Assembly: GCF_026130605.1 (NCBI RefSeq)
Contig: NZ_JANFAU010000010.1
Span: 1-64,000 of the forward strand
Origin: Sphingomonas lycopersici
GTDB lineage: Bacteria; Pseudomonadota; Alphaproteobacteria; Sphingomonadales; Sphingomonadaceae
Length of the DNA stretch: 64,000 bases
Direction of reading: 5' to 3'
Shown: positions 53,991 to 62,998 of the stretch, in pieces
How the letters are laid out: every line of letters starts with the position of its first letter
Position numbering within the stretch: the stretch's first letter is position 1
Made by a program: the position numbers and the translations under genes
The notes under the pieces: model-generated
What the model saw: the letters and a program-made list of their open reading frames with translations, nothing else
Databases searched by the model: none
Told to the model about the DNA's origin: nothing

Positions 53991-54204
53991 TCAGGGACAC
54001 GGAGCCGTTCCTCTGTATCGCCAAACGGGTGAGGGCGGGGCGTCGCGAACGACGCACCCGCCCTGCTGAAGCGTGACTTACGCTTGGTGTACGATACGCG
54101 ATGCAGCGCGCGTGCCAGCCGGGCCGACCGGCGGCAAACCTAGCGATACGCTGGTTAACGATGCTTTATCATGAGCGTCGGGTGTAAAATATTCCGACAG
54201 AATT

Positions 54205-54298
54205 CGTTATTCCCGCGAAGGCGGGAATCCATTCTGGCTGACCTCGCGAGTCTCTCCGCGACCTGTGCGAATGGATTCCCGCCTTCGCGGGAATGACG
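54205..54298. repeat. Intergenic palindromic repeat, family C (copy 2)
   Basis: Arms CGTTATTCCCGCGAAGGCGG and CCGCCTTCGCGGGAATGACG, inner GAATCCATTC/GAATGGATTC also inverted. Related to the 27466 copy. Confidence 0.85.
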
Positions 54299-54316
54299 TG
54301 AATCCTGATCTTGACC

Positions 54317-54345
54317 ACGGCTGTAATCGGTGCAATTACAGCCGT
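54317..54345. promoter_or_regulatory. BlaI/MecI-type operator
   Basis: Perfect 11-bp arms ACGGCTGTAAT and ATTACAGCCGT around 7 bases. Contains TGTA/TACA cores like BlaI/MecI operators. It ends 25 bases before the repressor start, fitting autoregulation of the repressor-protease operon. Confidence 0.8.
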
Positions 54346-54370
54346 AGTCATTAGAAGAGGATGTCGAGTC

Positions 54371-54739
54371 GTGGCGGAACGGATCAGCGATGCCGAACAT
54401 GCCGTGATGGAGGTGTTGTGGGATGAATCCCCGCTCACCGCGCAGGAGGTGGCCGAGCGTGTCGGCCCCGATCGCGGGTGGAGCGTCAACACCGTCAAGA
54501 CCTTGCTCGGCCGGCTGCTCGCCAAGAGCGCGGTCGCGCATGAGGAGGACGGCCGGCGCTATCTCTATCGTCCGGCGGTGCAGCGCGGCGATTACGTCTC
54601 GGGCGAATCGCGGCGGCTGATCGATCGGCTGTTCGGCGGCAAGCTCACCCCGCTCGTCGCGCATCTCGCCGAGCGCGACCAATTGTCGGCGCAGGATATC
54701 GCCGAGATCGAAGCGCTGCTGAAGGCGCTCAAACAATGA
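54371..54739 (+). CDS. BlaI/MecI/CopY family repressor
   Basis: 122 residues from GTG 54371 with AGAGG 10 bases before it. The winged helix has ISDAEHAVMEVLWDESPLTAQEVAERV and NTVKTLLGRLLAKSAVAHEEDGRRYLYRPAV, the family hallmark. The C-terminal dimerisation helix ends IEALLKALKQ. In the bla and mec systems the repressor is cut by the membrane protease, which is encoded next with an ATGA overlap. Target genes other than its own operon are unknown. Confidence 0.93.
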   Translation: MAERISDAEHAVMEVLWDESPLTAQEVAERVGPDRGWSVNTVKTLLGRLLAKSAVAHEEDGRRYLYRPAVQRGDYVSGESRRLIDRLFGGKLTPLVAHLAERDQLSAQDIAEIEALLKALKQ

Positions 54740-56367
54740 TCGCCTGGGCGGTGGAGGCGTTGCTCGCCTCGGCCCTGCTGATCGCCCTCGTGCTGGCGAT
54801 CCGCATCCCCGTGCGCCGCGCGTTCGGCGCGCCCGTCGCTTATGCCCTGTGGCTGCTGCCCGTGCTGCGGCTGCTCCTGCCGCCGTTGCCGACCACGTTG
54901 CGCGACGGCGTGGTGCCGCCGCTCGCCGCGCCGCTCCACGATATGGGGCGCGAGATGTCGGTGATGATCCTGCCGGCGACGGATACGCCCGCGGCGGCGA
55001 CGCATTCGCTGGCGGCGCTGCTCGGCGCGGGGTTCGTGCTGTTGTGGGGCGTCGGGGCGCTTGCGGTGATCGGCTGGCAGTTCGTCACCTATCGGCGCTT
55101 CCGCCGCCGGCTGCTTGCCGCCGCGACCCCGCTCGACCGGATCGACGGGGTGACGATCGTCGCGAGCCCCGCCGCCGCCGGGCCGCTCGCCTTCGGGGTG
55201 ACGCGGCGCTTCGTCGCCTTTCCGCGCGATTTCGCCGGGCGCTACGACGCGGGCGAGCGCGAACTCGCGCTGGCGCACGAGCTCGGGCATCACGCGCGCG
55301 GCGATCTGATCGCCAATTGGGTCGCGCTGGCGGTGCTCGCGCTGCACTGGTTCAACCCGCTGGCGTGGTTCGCCTTCCGCGCCTATCGCGCCGATCAGGA
55401 AATGGCCAATGACGCGCGCGTCCTCGCCGGGCGCAGCGCGAGCGAGCGCCACGCTTATGCCTGCGCGATCGTCAAGGCGGCGCACGGCGGGGCGATCGCC
55501 GCGGCGTGCCATCTTCATACGGTCGACGATCTCAAGGGGCGGCTGCGGATGCTCGCTACCCCCGCCACCCGCGCGCGGCTGCTCGCCGGGGGCGTCGGGG
55601 TGGTGGCATTGGGCGCCGCCGCGCTCGGGCTGACCGCGACCGGCACCGCCGCCGCGGAACAGATGCGCGCGCGGATGGAGCGCGCCACCGGGATCGATAT
55701 CGACGCGATCAAGCCGAGCGCGCTGCTCCGCCCGCCGCCCCCGGTGATGCCCGAGGCGCAGCCGGCGCCCGCCGCCACCCCCGCGCCGGGCGAGCGTCGC
55801 AACCGCGTCGTCGTCCACAATGACGGCGAGACCCATGTCTATGAGGGCGCGGACGCCGACGCCTATCGCGCGGCGCATCCCGTGCCGGTGCCTCCCGTCC
55901 CGCCGGTGCCGCCGGCGCCGCATGTCGAGGTGATCGCCCCGGTGCCGCCGGTACCCCCTGTGCCGCCGATGCATTTCGACCGCGAGGCGGCGCGTGCCGA
56001 TCGCGAAGCCGCACGCGCCGAGCGCGCGGCGGCGCGGGCGATGCGCGCGGCGCCGGTCGTCTCGTCGCAGAATTGCGGCGAGGGCAGCGAGATGACGATG
56101 CACGCCGCCGTCGACGGGCGGAACGTCACCGTGATCTGCCGCGATCGTATCGCGCATGCCGGCGACGCGGCGCGGCAGGCGGCGAGGATCGACGCCGCCG
56201 AGGCCCGGCGCAACGCGCTGCGCAGCGCGATCGCCGGTCTGCGCGCGTCCCGCGCGTCGCTCGCGGCGAATGCCTCGATGCCCGAGGAAGGGCGGCGCGC
56301 GGCGATCGCCAGCATCGATCGCAGCATCGCGCGGATGGAGCATAATATCCCCGACCCGGATCAGTGA
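54736..56367 (+). CDS. M56 (BlaR1/MecR1-like) membrane metalloprotease
   Basis: 543 residues. Hydrophobic helices at about 5-25, 33-50, 90-115 and 195-215. The zinc motif HELGHH lies at 181-186, in LALAHELGHHARGD, and the third ligand is probably the Glu in ADQEMANDARVL. After about 295 the periplasmic part is Pro/Ala-rich, with repeated VPPVPP and a charged coiled-coil-like ADREAARAERAAARA stretch. There is no penicillin-binding sensor domain of the BlaR1 kind. It is coupled to the BlaI-type repressor by ATGA overlap. The signal it senses is unknown. Confidence 0.9.
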   Translation: MIAWAVEALLASALLIALVLAIRIPVRRAFGAPVAYALWLLPVLRLLLPPLPTTLRDGVVPPLAAPLHDMGREMSVMILPATDTPAAATHSLAALLGAGFVLLWGVGALAVIGWQFVTYRRFRRRLLAAATPLDRIDGVTIVASPAAAGPLAFGVTRRFVAFPRDFAGRYDAGERELALAHELGHHARGDLIANWVALAVLALHWFNPLAWFAFRAYRADQEMANDARVLAGRSASERHAYACAIVKAAHGGAIAAACHLHTVDDLKGRLRMLATPATRARLLAGGVGVVALGAAALGLTATGTAAAEQMRARMERATGIDIDAIKPSALLRPPPPVMPEAQPAPAATPAPGERRNRVVVHNDGETHVYEGADADAYRAAHPVPVPPVPPVPPAPHVEVIAPVPPVPPVPPMHFDREAARADREAARAERAAARAMRAAPVVSSQNCGEGSEMTMHAAVDGRNVTVICRDRIAHAGDAARQAARIDAAEARRNALRSAIAGLRASRASLAANASMPEEGRRAAIASIDRSIARMEHNIPDPDQ

Positions 56368-56373
56368 TCGTAA

Positions 56374-56473
56374 AGCCCCTCCGCTTCAGGGGAGGGGTTG
56401 GGGTGGGGGAGTCACGGGGGAGAGGTCTCGGTGAGATCCCTGCCCCACCCCCGTCCCCTCCCCCGAAGGGGAG
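56374..56473. repeat. Intergenic inverted repeat, family E (copy 2)
   Basis: Arms CCCCTCCGCTTCAGGGGAGG and CCCTCCCCCGAAGGGG around GTGGGG...CCCCAC blocks. Follows the M56 gene. Confidence 0.78.
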
Positions 56474-56533
56474 AAGAGAGTTTCCCACCGCTTTCGCTTG
56501 CCTTCGCCGTCGCCAGTCGCCATCTCGCGGGGC

Positions 56534-57391
56534 ATGGACGAGCCACCGACCGGCATCGCGATCGCGCTCGAACCGCTCGTAACGCGGGTTCTGGCGCCCA
56601 ATCCGTCGCCCTATACCTTCACCGGCACGCAGACGCATATCGTCGGCACCCGCGATCTCGCGGTGATCGATCCCGGCCCGGCGGACGCGGCGCATCACGC
56701 CGCCTTGCTCGCCGCGATCGCCGGGCGGCCGGTGCGCGCGATCGTCATCACCCACCACCACCGCGATCATTCGCCCGCCGCGATCCGCCTCAAGGCGGAG
56801 ACCGGGGCGCCGATCGTCGGCGCCGCCGCCTTCCGCCTCAGTGACGACGGGCCGCGCGCCGATGCGGCCTTCGATCCCGATTACGCCCCCGATCGCGTGC
56901 TCGCCGACGGCGAGCGTGTCGCGGGCGAGGGCTGGACGCTCGAGGCGCTCGCCACCCCGGGGCATACCTCCAACCATCTCTGTTTCGCGCTGCTCGAAAG
57001 CAAGGCGCTGTTTTCGGGCGATCATGTCATGGGCTGGTCGACCAGCGTGGTCTCCCCGCCGGACGGCGACATGACCGCTTATATGGCGAGCCTCGAAAAG
57101 CTGATCGGGCGCGACGACCGGGTCTATTATCCCGGCCACGGCGACGCGGTGGAAAATCCCCAGCGGCTGGTGCGCGGGATGCTCGGCCACCGCAAGCAGC
57201 GCGAGGGACAGATCCTGCGGCTGCTCGGCGAAGGGGTCGCGACGATCCCGGCGATGGTCGGAAAAATGTATGTCGGGCTCGATCCGCGGCTCGCGGGGGC
57301 GGCGGGGCAATCGGTGCTCGCGCATCTCGTCGATCTTGAGCGGCGCGGGCTGGCGATAGCGGAAGGCGCGGCATGGCGGCGCGGCGCGTAA
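56534..57391 (+). CDS. MBL-fold hydrolase, LACTB2-like
   Basis: 285 residues. Zinc motif THHHRDHSPAAI (HxHxDH) near residue 77, then ATPGHTSNHLCF, SGDHVMGW and YYPGHGDAV for the remaining ligands. A C-terminal winged-helix-like domain (HRKQREGQILRLLGEGVATIPAMVGKMY) is that of LACTB2/glyoxalase-II-like nucleases. It may act on RNA or a thioester. It overlaps the DUF4230 gene by 19 bases. No signal peptide. Confidence 0.86.
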   Translation: MDEPPTGIAIALEPLVTRVLAPNPSPYTFTGTQTHIVGTRDLAVIDPGPADAAHHAALLAAIAGRPVRAIVITHHHRDHSPAAIRLKAETGAPIVGAAAFRLSDDGPRADAAFDPDYAPDRVLADGERVAGEGWTLEALATPGHTSNHLCFALLESKALFSGDHVMGWSTSVVSPPDGDMTAYMASLEKLIGRDDRVYYPGHGDAVENPQRLVRGMLGHRKQREGQILRLLGEGVATIPAMVGKMYVGLDPRLAGAAGQSVLAHLVDLERRGLAIAEGAAWRRGA

Positions 57392-58071
57392 GGCCGTTCA
57401 TCGTCGATTTCGTCGGCGCGCTGGCGATCCTCATATTGCTGGCGGGGGGCGGCTGGTGGCTGGCGCAGCGCTATGTCGCCGCGCGGCTCACCCCCGATCC
57501 GACGACGATCGCCAATGCCAGCCTGTCGGGACTGCGCGAGCAGAATCGGCTGTCGGCCTTCGCCGCGCGGTTCGTCGCGGTGGTCACCTCGAAACAGTCG
57601 CAATTCGGGCTGAGCGCCGAGCGCACGACGATCATGCCGGGGATGGTGCGCTACGAAGTCGATCTCGGCCGGCTTTCGGCGCGCGACGTGGCGTGGGATG
57701 CCGCGACCAAGACGCTGTCGGTGCGGCTGCCCGCGGTCGAGGTCACCCCGCCGGCGATCGATCTCGACGCGATCCGAAGCTATGGCTCGGGCGGGGTATT
57801 GATGACGCTGACCGACGCGCGCGAGACGCTCGACGCCGCCAACCGCACCGCGGGGCAGAGCGAATTGCTCCGCCAGGCACGCGCCGCGCCGATGATGACG
57901 TTGGCGAAGGACGCGACGCGCCGCGCGGTCGAGCGCAGCTTCGCGATGCCGCTCAAGGCCGCGGGGATCGACGCGACCGTCACGGTGCGCTTCGCCGACG
58001 ATCCGGTGCGCAACGACCAGCGCTGGGATGTCAGCCGCAGCATCGAGGAAGTGCTCGGCAACGCGAAGTGA
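57373..58071 (+). CDS. DUF4230 domain protein, membrane anchored
   Basis: 232 residues. One N-terminal transmembrane helix (FVGALAILILLAGGGWWLA), then a domain with LREQNRLSAFAARFVAVVTSK, typical of DUF4230, and conserved DLGRLSARDVAWDAATKTLSVRLPAVEV. Function unknown. It overlaps the MBL gene, so the two are probably cotranscribed. The domain would face the periplasm. Confidence 0.85.
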   Translation: MAARRVRPFIVDFVGALAILILLAGGGWWLAQRYVAARLTPDPTTIANASLSGLREQNRLSAFAARFVAVVTSKQSQFGLSAERTTIMPGMVRYEVDLGRLSARDVAWDAATKTLSVRLPAVEVTPPAIDLDAIRSYGSGGVLMTLTDARETLDAANRTAGQSELLRQARAAPMMTLAKDATRRAVERSFAMPLKAAGIDATVTVRFADDPVRNDQRWDVSRSIEEVLGNAK

Positions 58072-58108
58072 GCGCGGTGCATCGTGCGTCCAATCGGGAG
58101 TACCTCCC

Positions 58109-58187
58109 CCGTTCGCCCTGAGCCTGTCGAAGGGCGTCCTGCCGCCCGAGAGTTGGGGACGCCCTTCGACAAGCTCAGGGCGAACGG
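58109..58187. repeat. Intergenic palindromic repeat, family A (copy 5)
   Basis: Arms CGTTCGCCCTGAGCCTGTCG and CTTCGACAAGCTCAGGGCGA, here the more symmetrical form. A family B element follows. Confidence 0.88.
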
Positions 58188-58207
58188 ATCATATGATATC
58201 CCGGCCC

Positions 58208-58289
58208 TCATGCCGGACTTGATCCGGCATCCAGAGTGACGGGCGACGGCGCTTTGTGGCTCTGGATGCTGACTTTCGTCAGCATGACG
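58208..58289. repeat. Intergenic palindromic repeat, family B (copy 2)
   Basis: Shares TCATGCCGGACTTGATCCGG and the inner CCAGAGTGACGGGCG block with the 14462 copy; the right arm has diverged. Confidence 0.82.
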
Positions 58290-58337
58290 AATACTGCTCC
58301 CTTGATCGCAAGCCGCGGGCGGTCCATCTGACCGGGC

Positions 58338-59324
58338 ATGGAGCAGCCCACCAATTTGCGCGGCCTTGATCTGCGCGCCGAGATCGACCGCCTCCGCAAG
58401 GAGCGCAACGCCGTCATCCTCGCGCATTATTATCAGAAGCCCGAGATCCAGGATCTGGCCGATTTCGTCGGCGACAGCCTCGATCTCAGCCGCAAGGCGC
58501 AGGCGACCGATGCCGATGTCATCGCCTTTTGCGGGGTGCGCTTCATGGCCGAGACCGCGAAGATCCTCTCGCCCGAGAAGATCGTCGTGCTCCCCGATAT
58601 GGATGCCGGGTGCAGCCTCGAGGATTCGTGCCCGCCCGAACAGTTCGCGGCGTTCCGCGCGCAGCATCCCGATGCGATCGCGCTGACCTATATCAATTGC
58701 TCGGCGGCGGTGAAGGCGCTGTCCGACGTGATCGTCACCTCCTCCTCGGCGGAGAAGATCCTCGCGCAGATCCCCAAGGATCAGAAGGTGATCTTCGGCC
58801 CCGATCGCAACCTCGGCGGCTATCTCGCGCGCAAGACCGGGCGCGATCTGATCCTGTGGCCCGGCGTGTGCATCGTCCACGAGGCGTTCAGCGAAACCGA
58901 ATTGCTCAAGCTCAAGGCCGAGCATCCGACCGCGCCGATCGTCGCGCACCCCGAATGCCCGCCGGTGATCCTCGATCATGCCGATTATGTCGGGTCGACC
59001 AGCGGGATCCTCGATTATGCCAAGACGTTCGCCGGCGATACGCTGATCGTCGCGACCGAGCCGCACATCATCCACCAGATGGAAAAGGCGCTGCCGGGCA
59101 AGACCTTCATCGGCGCGCCGGGGGCGGACGGCAACTGCAACTGCAATATCTGCCCCTATATGGCGCTCAATACGATGGAAAAGCTCTACGTCGCGCTGCG
59201 CGACCTCGCGCCGCGGATCGAGATGGACGAGACCTTGCGGCTGCAGGCGAAGAAGAGCCTCGACGCGATGCTGTCGATGGCCAGCGGGACGGTCGGGCAG
59301 GGCGATCTGGGCCCGGCGCGGTAA
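58338..59324 (+). CDS. nadA: Quinolinate synthase
   Basis: 328 residues. AVILAHYYQKPEIQDLADFVGDSLDLS opens the first repeat; the three [4Fe-4S] Cys are in YINCSAAVKA, VAHPECPPVI and CNCNICPYM. It condenses iminoaspartate with dihydroxyacetone phosphate in NAD synthesis. nadB and nadC are not adjacent. No clear ribosome site before ATG 58338. A family D repeat follows. Confidence 0.95.
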   Translation: MEQPTNLRGLDLRAEIDRLRKERNAVILAHYYQKPEIQDLADFVGDSLDLSRKAQATDADVIAFCGVRFMAETAKILSPEKIVVLPDMDAGCSLEDSCPPEQFAAFRAQHPDAIALTYINCSAAVKALSDVIVTSSSAEKILAQIPKDQKVIFGPDRNLGGYLARKTGRDLILWPGVCIVHEAFSETELLKLKAEHPTAPIVAHPECPPVILDHADYVGSTSGILDYAKTFAGDTLIVATEPHIIHQMEKALPGKTFIGAPGADGNCNCNICPYMALNTMEKLYVALRDLAPRIEMDETLRLQAKKSLDAMLSMASGTVGQGDLGPAR

Positions 59325-59344
59325 CTTTCCGCAGCCACCTGCCC

Positions 59345-59450
59345 TCTTGGCTCCCCGGAGGGGCTGGGGTGGGCGGGTATGAGGCGGTTGCGCCGTTACC
59401 CCCACGGGCCAACCCACCCCCGACCCCCTCGCTTGTTCAAGGGAGGGGGG
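59345..59450. repeat. Intergenic inverted repeat, family D (copy 5)
   Basis: Degenerate left arm (CTCCCCGGAGGGGC) and right block ACCCCCGACCCCCTCGCTTG. Between convergent nadA and purQ. Confidence 0.75.
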
Positions 59451-59487
59451 CAGGAAGAAGATTAGGGAAGGGGCTTTGTAAGTGGCG

Positions 59488-60153
59488 TTACGCCACTAGT
59501 TCCAACAGCCCTTCGAACAGCCGCCGGCCCTCGTCGCCGCCGTGCGCGGCTTCGATGCGGCGTTCGGGGTGCGGCATCATGCCGAGCACGTTGCCGGCGT
59601 CGTTGAGCACGCCCGCGATGTTGCGCGCGCTGCCGTTGACGTTCTCGGCATAGCGGAACGCCACGCGGCCTTCGCCCTCGATGCGGTCGAGCGTCGCGGC
59701 GTCGGCGAAATAATTGCCGTCGTGATGCGCCACCGGGATCAGGATGCGCTCGCCCGCGGCATAGCGGCTGGTGAAGGCGGTCTGCGCATTCTCCACCGTC
59801 AGCGCGACGTTGCGGCACACGAAGTTGAGCCCCGCATTGCGCATCAGCGCGCCGGGGAGCAGCCCCGCCTCGGTCAGCACCTGGAAGCCGTTGCAGATGC
59901 CGAGCACCGGCAGGCCCTTCGCGGCGGCGTCGGACACCGCGCGCATGATCGGCGAGCGGGCGGCCATCGCGCCGGAGCGGAGGTAATCGCCGTAGGAAAA
60001 GCCGCCGGGTAAAGCGACGAGCCCGGTGCCCTCGGGCAATTCGCTCTCGCGATGCCATACCATTGCCGGCTTGCGCCCGGTCACCGCTTCCAGCGCCACC
60101 GCGATATCGCGGTCGCAATTCGATCCCGGAAAGACGATGACCGCGGTTTTCAT
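59488..60153 (-). CDS. purQ: Phosphoribosylformylglycinamidine synthase subunit PurQ
   Basis: 221 residues. Class I glutamine amidotransferase: VFPGSNCDRDIAVAL, ALPGGFSYGDYLRSGA, the nucleophile in VLGICNGFQVL, and His-Glu in MMPHPER. It supplies ammonia to PurL. purS overlaps its start by ATGA. purL is about 24 kb away at 33817. Confidence 0.96.
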   Translation of the reverse strand: MKTAVIVFPGSNCDRDIAVALEAVTGRKPAMVWHRESELPEGTGLVALPGGFSYGDYLRSGAMAARSPIMRAVSDAAAKGLPVLGICNGFQVLTEAGLLPGALMRNAGLNFVCRNVALTVENAQTAFTSRYAAGERILIPVAHHDGNYFADAATLDRIEGEGRVAFRYAENVNGSARNIAGVLNDAGNVLGMMPHPERRIEAAHGGDEGRRLFEGLLELVA

Positions 60154-60392
60154 TTCGCCGGCTCCAGTCGTTCGATGCGATAATTCTCGATCACGGTATT
60201 GGCGAGCAGCTGGCGGCACATCGCGTCGATCGCCGAGTCGTCGGTCGAATCGGCGACCTCGAGCTCGATCAATTTGCCGACGCGGGCGCCCTCGATGCCT
60301 GAAAAGCCGAGGCCGGCGAGCGCGTGTTCGATCGCCTTGCCCTGCGGATCGAGCACACCGGGCTTGAGCGTCACATAGATGCGGAGCTTCAT
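60150..60392 (-). CDS. purS: Phosphoribosylformylglycinamidine synthase subunit PurS
   Basis: 80 residues, typical length. MKLRIYVTLKPGVLDPQGKAIEHALAGLGF is the PurS start; ends YRIERLEPAK. It bridges PurQ and PurL. Its stop overlaps purQ by ATGA. The upstream region is divergent to the porin gene. Confidence 0.95.
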   Translation of the reverse strand: MKLRIYVTLKPGVLDPQGKAIEHALAGLGFSGIEGARVGKLIELEVADSTDDSAIDAMCRQLLANTVIENYRIERLEPAK

Positions 60393-60547
60393 GCGCGCGC
60401 CTATGCCGGAGCGCGCGCCGCGCCGCAACCTTTGCTGCACGATGCGACGGATTCTGTCGGACGTCGGGTGAGCCGATCGCGCTGCCGCACTTTCGCCGAT
60501 TGTTGGCGATAGCACCGCCCCTGTCACCACGCGTAACGGGAGTCCAC

Positions 60548-61288
60548 ATGCGCTACGCCGAAATCATCACCGCCGGGCTGCTTATGGTCACGGCGCTGCC
60601 CGCCGCGGCGCAGTCGTTCAGCGGCTCGGTCGAGGCCGAGACCGACGAGCGCCGTCGCGGCCTGAGCTGGAGCGAGGGCAAGGCCGCGATCGCGGCATCG
60701 GCAACGGTCGGGCTGCCCGCCGGGTTCGATATCGGCGCGCGCGTCACCACCTTGCGCGACAGCCCGCGCGCGGGCGGTGCCGATGCGGTGATCGACGGGA
60801 CCCTGGGGTATAGCGCCGATCTCGGCGGCGGGGTGCGCGGCGAGGCGTTCGCGGTCGCGCATCTCTTCACCGGCGCGCGCGGGGGAATGAATTATATCGA
60901 GGGCGGCGCGGGGCTGAGCTATCAGCTCGGGCCGGCGCAGATCGGCGCCGACCTACGCTACGCCCCGTCGCAAAGCGCGATCGGCGGCGACAATCTCTAT
61001 CTCGGCGCGCATGCCAATGTCGGCATCCCCGCGACGCCGTTCACGCTCACCGCGAGCATCGGGCGCTCGTCCGGCTCGGTCGACGACGCGTTGCGCGCGG
61101 CGCGGCTGCGCCCGGCGGGGACCTATAGCGACTGGCTGGTCGGGGTGCGCCATATCACCGGGCCGCTGACGCTGGGGCTCGATTATTCGGGGACCAATAT
61201 CGATCGCGCGGATATCGTCGCCTCGCCTTATGCCGACGCGCGCAACAGCGGCGACCGGCTGACCGCGCGGGCGAGCTTTTCGTTCTAG
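60548..61288 (+). CDS. TorF-family putative porin
   Basis: 246 residues. Signal peptide AEIITAGLLMVTALPAAAQ, then SFSGSVEAETDERRRGLSWSEGKAAIAAS, the start of TorF-like (TIGR02001-type) barrels, with strands such as SYQLGPAQIGADLRYAPSQ and a C-terminal RLTARASFSF ending in Phe. In other proteobacteria this family lies near PII and ammonium-transport genes; here it is convergent with glnA. ACGGGAGTCCAC precedes ATG 60548. Confidence 0.82.
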   Translation: MRYAEIITAGLLMVTALPAAAQSFSGSVEAETDERRRGLSWSEGKAAIAASATVGLPAGFDIGARVTTLRDSPRAGGADAVIDGTLGYSADLGGGVRGEAFAVAHLFTGARGGMNYIEGGAGLSYQLGPAQIGADLRYAPSQSAIGGDNLYLGAHANVGIPATPFTLTASIGRSSGSVDDALRAARLRPAGTYSDWLVGVRHITGPLTLGLDYSGTNIDRADIVASPYADARNSGDRLTARASFSF

Positions 61289-61297
61289 CCCACCCCA

Positions 61298-61380
61298 CCG
61301 TTCGCCCTGAGCTTGTCGAAGGGCTGTACTTTCTTCGTCGGAAGAGAAGGGCGGGGCTTCGACAAGCTCAGCCCGAACGG
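61298..61380. repeat. Intergenic palindromic repeat, family A (copy 6)
   Basis: Arms as at 501, between the porin and glnA, next to the glnA terminator hairpin. Confidence 0.88.
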
Positions 61381-61401
61381 GATAGGTGGTCTCAAACGCA
61401 A

Positions 61402-61424
61402 ACGGCGCGGCAAGGCCGCGCCGT
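61402..61424 (-). terminator. Probable terminator of glnB-glnA
   Basis: Perfect 10-bp stem ACGGCGCGGC / GCCGCGCCGT with loop AAG. On the minus strand TTTGCGTTTG follows. It lies 85 bases after glnA. Confidence 0.55.
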
Positions 61425-61508
61425 CGGTCCTCGCTTTAGCGAGGCCGGTCGACAGCGCCTGTGCCGTCCTGCCTTCGGCGGACGGCACCGCGCGGCCGGC
61501 GGCCGCGC

Positions 61509-62921
61509 TCAGCCGCTGTAGTACATATCATATTCGACCGGGCTCGGGGTCATCTCCCAGCGCGCGACTTCCTCGTACTTCAGCTCGATATAGGCCTCGA
61601 TCTGATCCTTCGAGAACACGTCGCCCTTGAGCAGGAAGTCGTGGTCCGCCGAAAGCTGCTCGAGCGCTTCGCGCAGCGAGGCGCAGACGGTCGGGACGTT
61701 GGCCAGCTCCGCCGGCGGCAGGTCGTAGAGGTTCTTGTCCATCGCCTCGCCGGGGTGGATCTTGTTCTGGATCCCGTCGAGCCCCGCCATCAGCAGCGCG
61801 GCATAAGCGAGATAGGGGTTGGCGAGCGCATCGGGGAAGCGGATCTCGACGCGCTTCGACTTGGCGCCGGTGCCGTAAGGAATGCGGCACGAGGCCGAGC
61901 GGTTGCGGCTCGAATAAGCCAGCAGCACCGGCGCTTCGTAACCCGGCACCAGCCGCTTGTAGCTGTTGGTCGACGGGTTGGTGAAGGCGTTGATCGCCTT
62001 GGCATGCTTGATGATGCCGCCGATGAAATAGAGGCACATGTCGGACAGGCCGGCATAGCCGTTGCCCGCGAACAGCGGATTCTTGCCCTGCCAGATCGAG
62101 AAATGGGTGTGCATCCCCGAGCCGTTATCTTCCTTGATCGGCTTGGGCATGAAGGTCGCGGTCTTGCCATAGGCATGGGCGACCTGGTGCACGACATATT
62201 TGTAGATCTGCATCCGGTCCGCCGTGGTGGTCAGCGTGCCGAAGGTCAGGCCCAGCTCGTGCTGCGCGGCGGCGACTTCGTGGTGGTGCTTGTCGCACGG
62301 CAGCCCCATCTCGATCATCGTCGAGACCATCTCGCCGCGGATGTCGACCGCCGAATCGACCGGCGCGACGGGGAAATAGCCGCCCTTGGCGCGCGGCCGG
62401 TGGGCGAGGTTGCCGCCCTCATATTCGCGGCCCGAATTACCCGGCAGCTCGATATCGTCGATCTTGTAGTAGCTCGACGAATAGCTGTTCTCGAAGCGGA
62501 CGTCGTCGAACATGAAGAATTCGGCCTCGGGGCCGACATAGACGGTGTCGCCGATCCCGGTGGCCTTCACATAGGCCTCAGCGCGCTTCGCGGTGGAGCG
62601 CGGATCGCGGGCGTAGAGCTCGCCGGTCGACGGCTCGACGATGTCGCAGATCAGGATCAGCATCGGGGTGGCCGAGAAGGGATCGGTGTAGACCGCATCC
62701 AGATCGGGCTTGAGGATCATGTCGGATTCGTTGATCGCCTTCCACCCGGCGATCGACGAGCCGTCGAACATCAGGCCGTCGGTCAGCTCATCCTCGCCCA
62801 GGATGCTGGCGACCATCGTCAGATGCTGCCACTTGCCCTTGGGATCGGTGAAGCGGAGGTCGATCCATTCGATCTCCTCGTCCTTGATGCGCTTCAGAAC
62901 GTCGCTGGCCGTCGCTGCCAT
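61509..62921 (-). CDS. glnA: Glutamine synthetase type I
   Basis: 470 residues, the GSI length. WIDLRFTDPKGKWQHLTM opens it; FDGSSIAGWKAI, catalytic AAAQHELGLTFG and NGSGMHTHFSIW (with metal-ligand His/Glu) follow. Tyr in the adenylation loop is in NLYDLPPAE. It makes glutamine from glutamate and ammonia. glnB is upstream on the same strand. The operon has a sigma-54 promoter. Confidence 0.97.
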   Translation of the reverse strand: MAATASDVLKRIKDEEIEWIDLRFTDPKGKWQHLTMVASILGEDELTDGLMFDGSSIAGWKAINESDMILKPDLDAVYTDPFSATPMLILICDIVEPSTGELYARDPRSTAKRAEAYVKATGIGDTVYVGPEAEFFMFDDVRFENSYSSSYYKIDDIELPGNSGREYEGGNLAHRPRAKGGYFPVAPVDSAVDIRGEMVSTMIEMGLPCDKHHHEVAAAQHELGLTFGTLTTTADRMQIYKYVVHQVAHAYGKTATFMPKPIKEDNGSGMHTHFSIWQGKNPLFAGNGYAGLSDMCLYFIGGIIKHAKAINAFTNPSTNSYKRLVPGYEAPVLLAYSSRNRSASCRIPYGTGAKSKRVEIRFPDALANPYLAYAALLMAGLDGIQNKIHPGEAMDKNLYDLPPAELANVPTVCASLREALEQLSADHDFLLKGDVFSKDQIEAYIELKYEEVARWEMTPSPVEYDMYYSG

Positions 62922-62998
62922 GATAATAAGCCCTTCGCTCTTGATAGCCGCCGGGCGGTGCCGCCGGCGGGAGTGGTTTCACATAAGTCGATGACGTC

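Larger units (their letters stand above)
53880..54370. other. 491-base intergenic region with repeats and operator
   Basis: No credible gene. It holds a 21-base imperfect inverted repeat (53922-53990), a family C palindrome (54205-54298) and the BlaI-type operator (54317-54345). The stretch 54080-54200 is of average AT content and shows nothing else recognisable. Confidence 0.6.
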
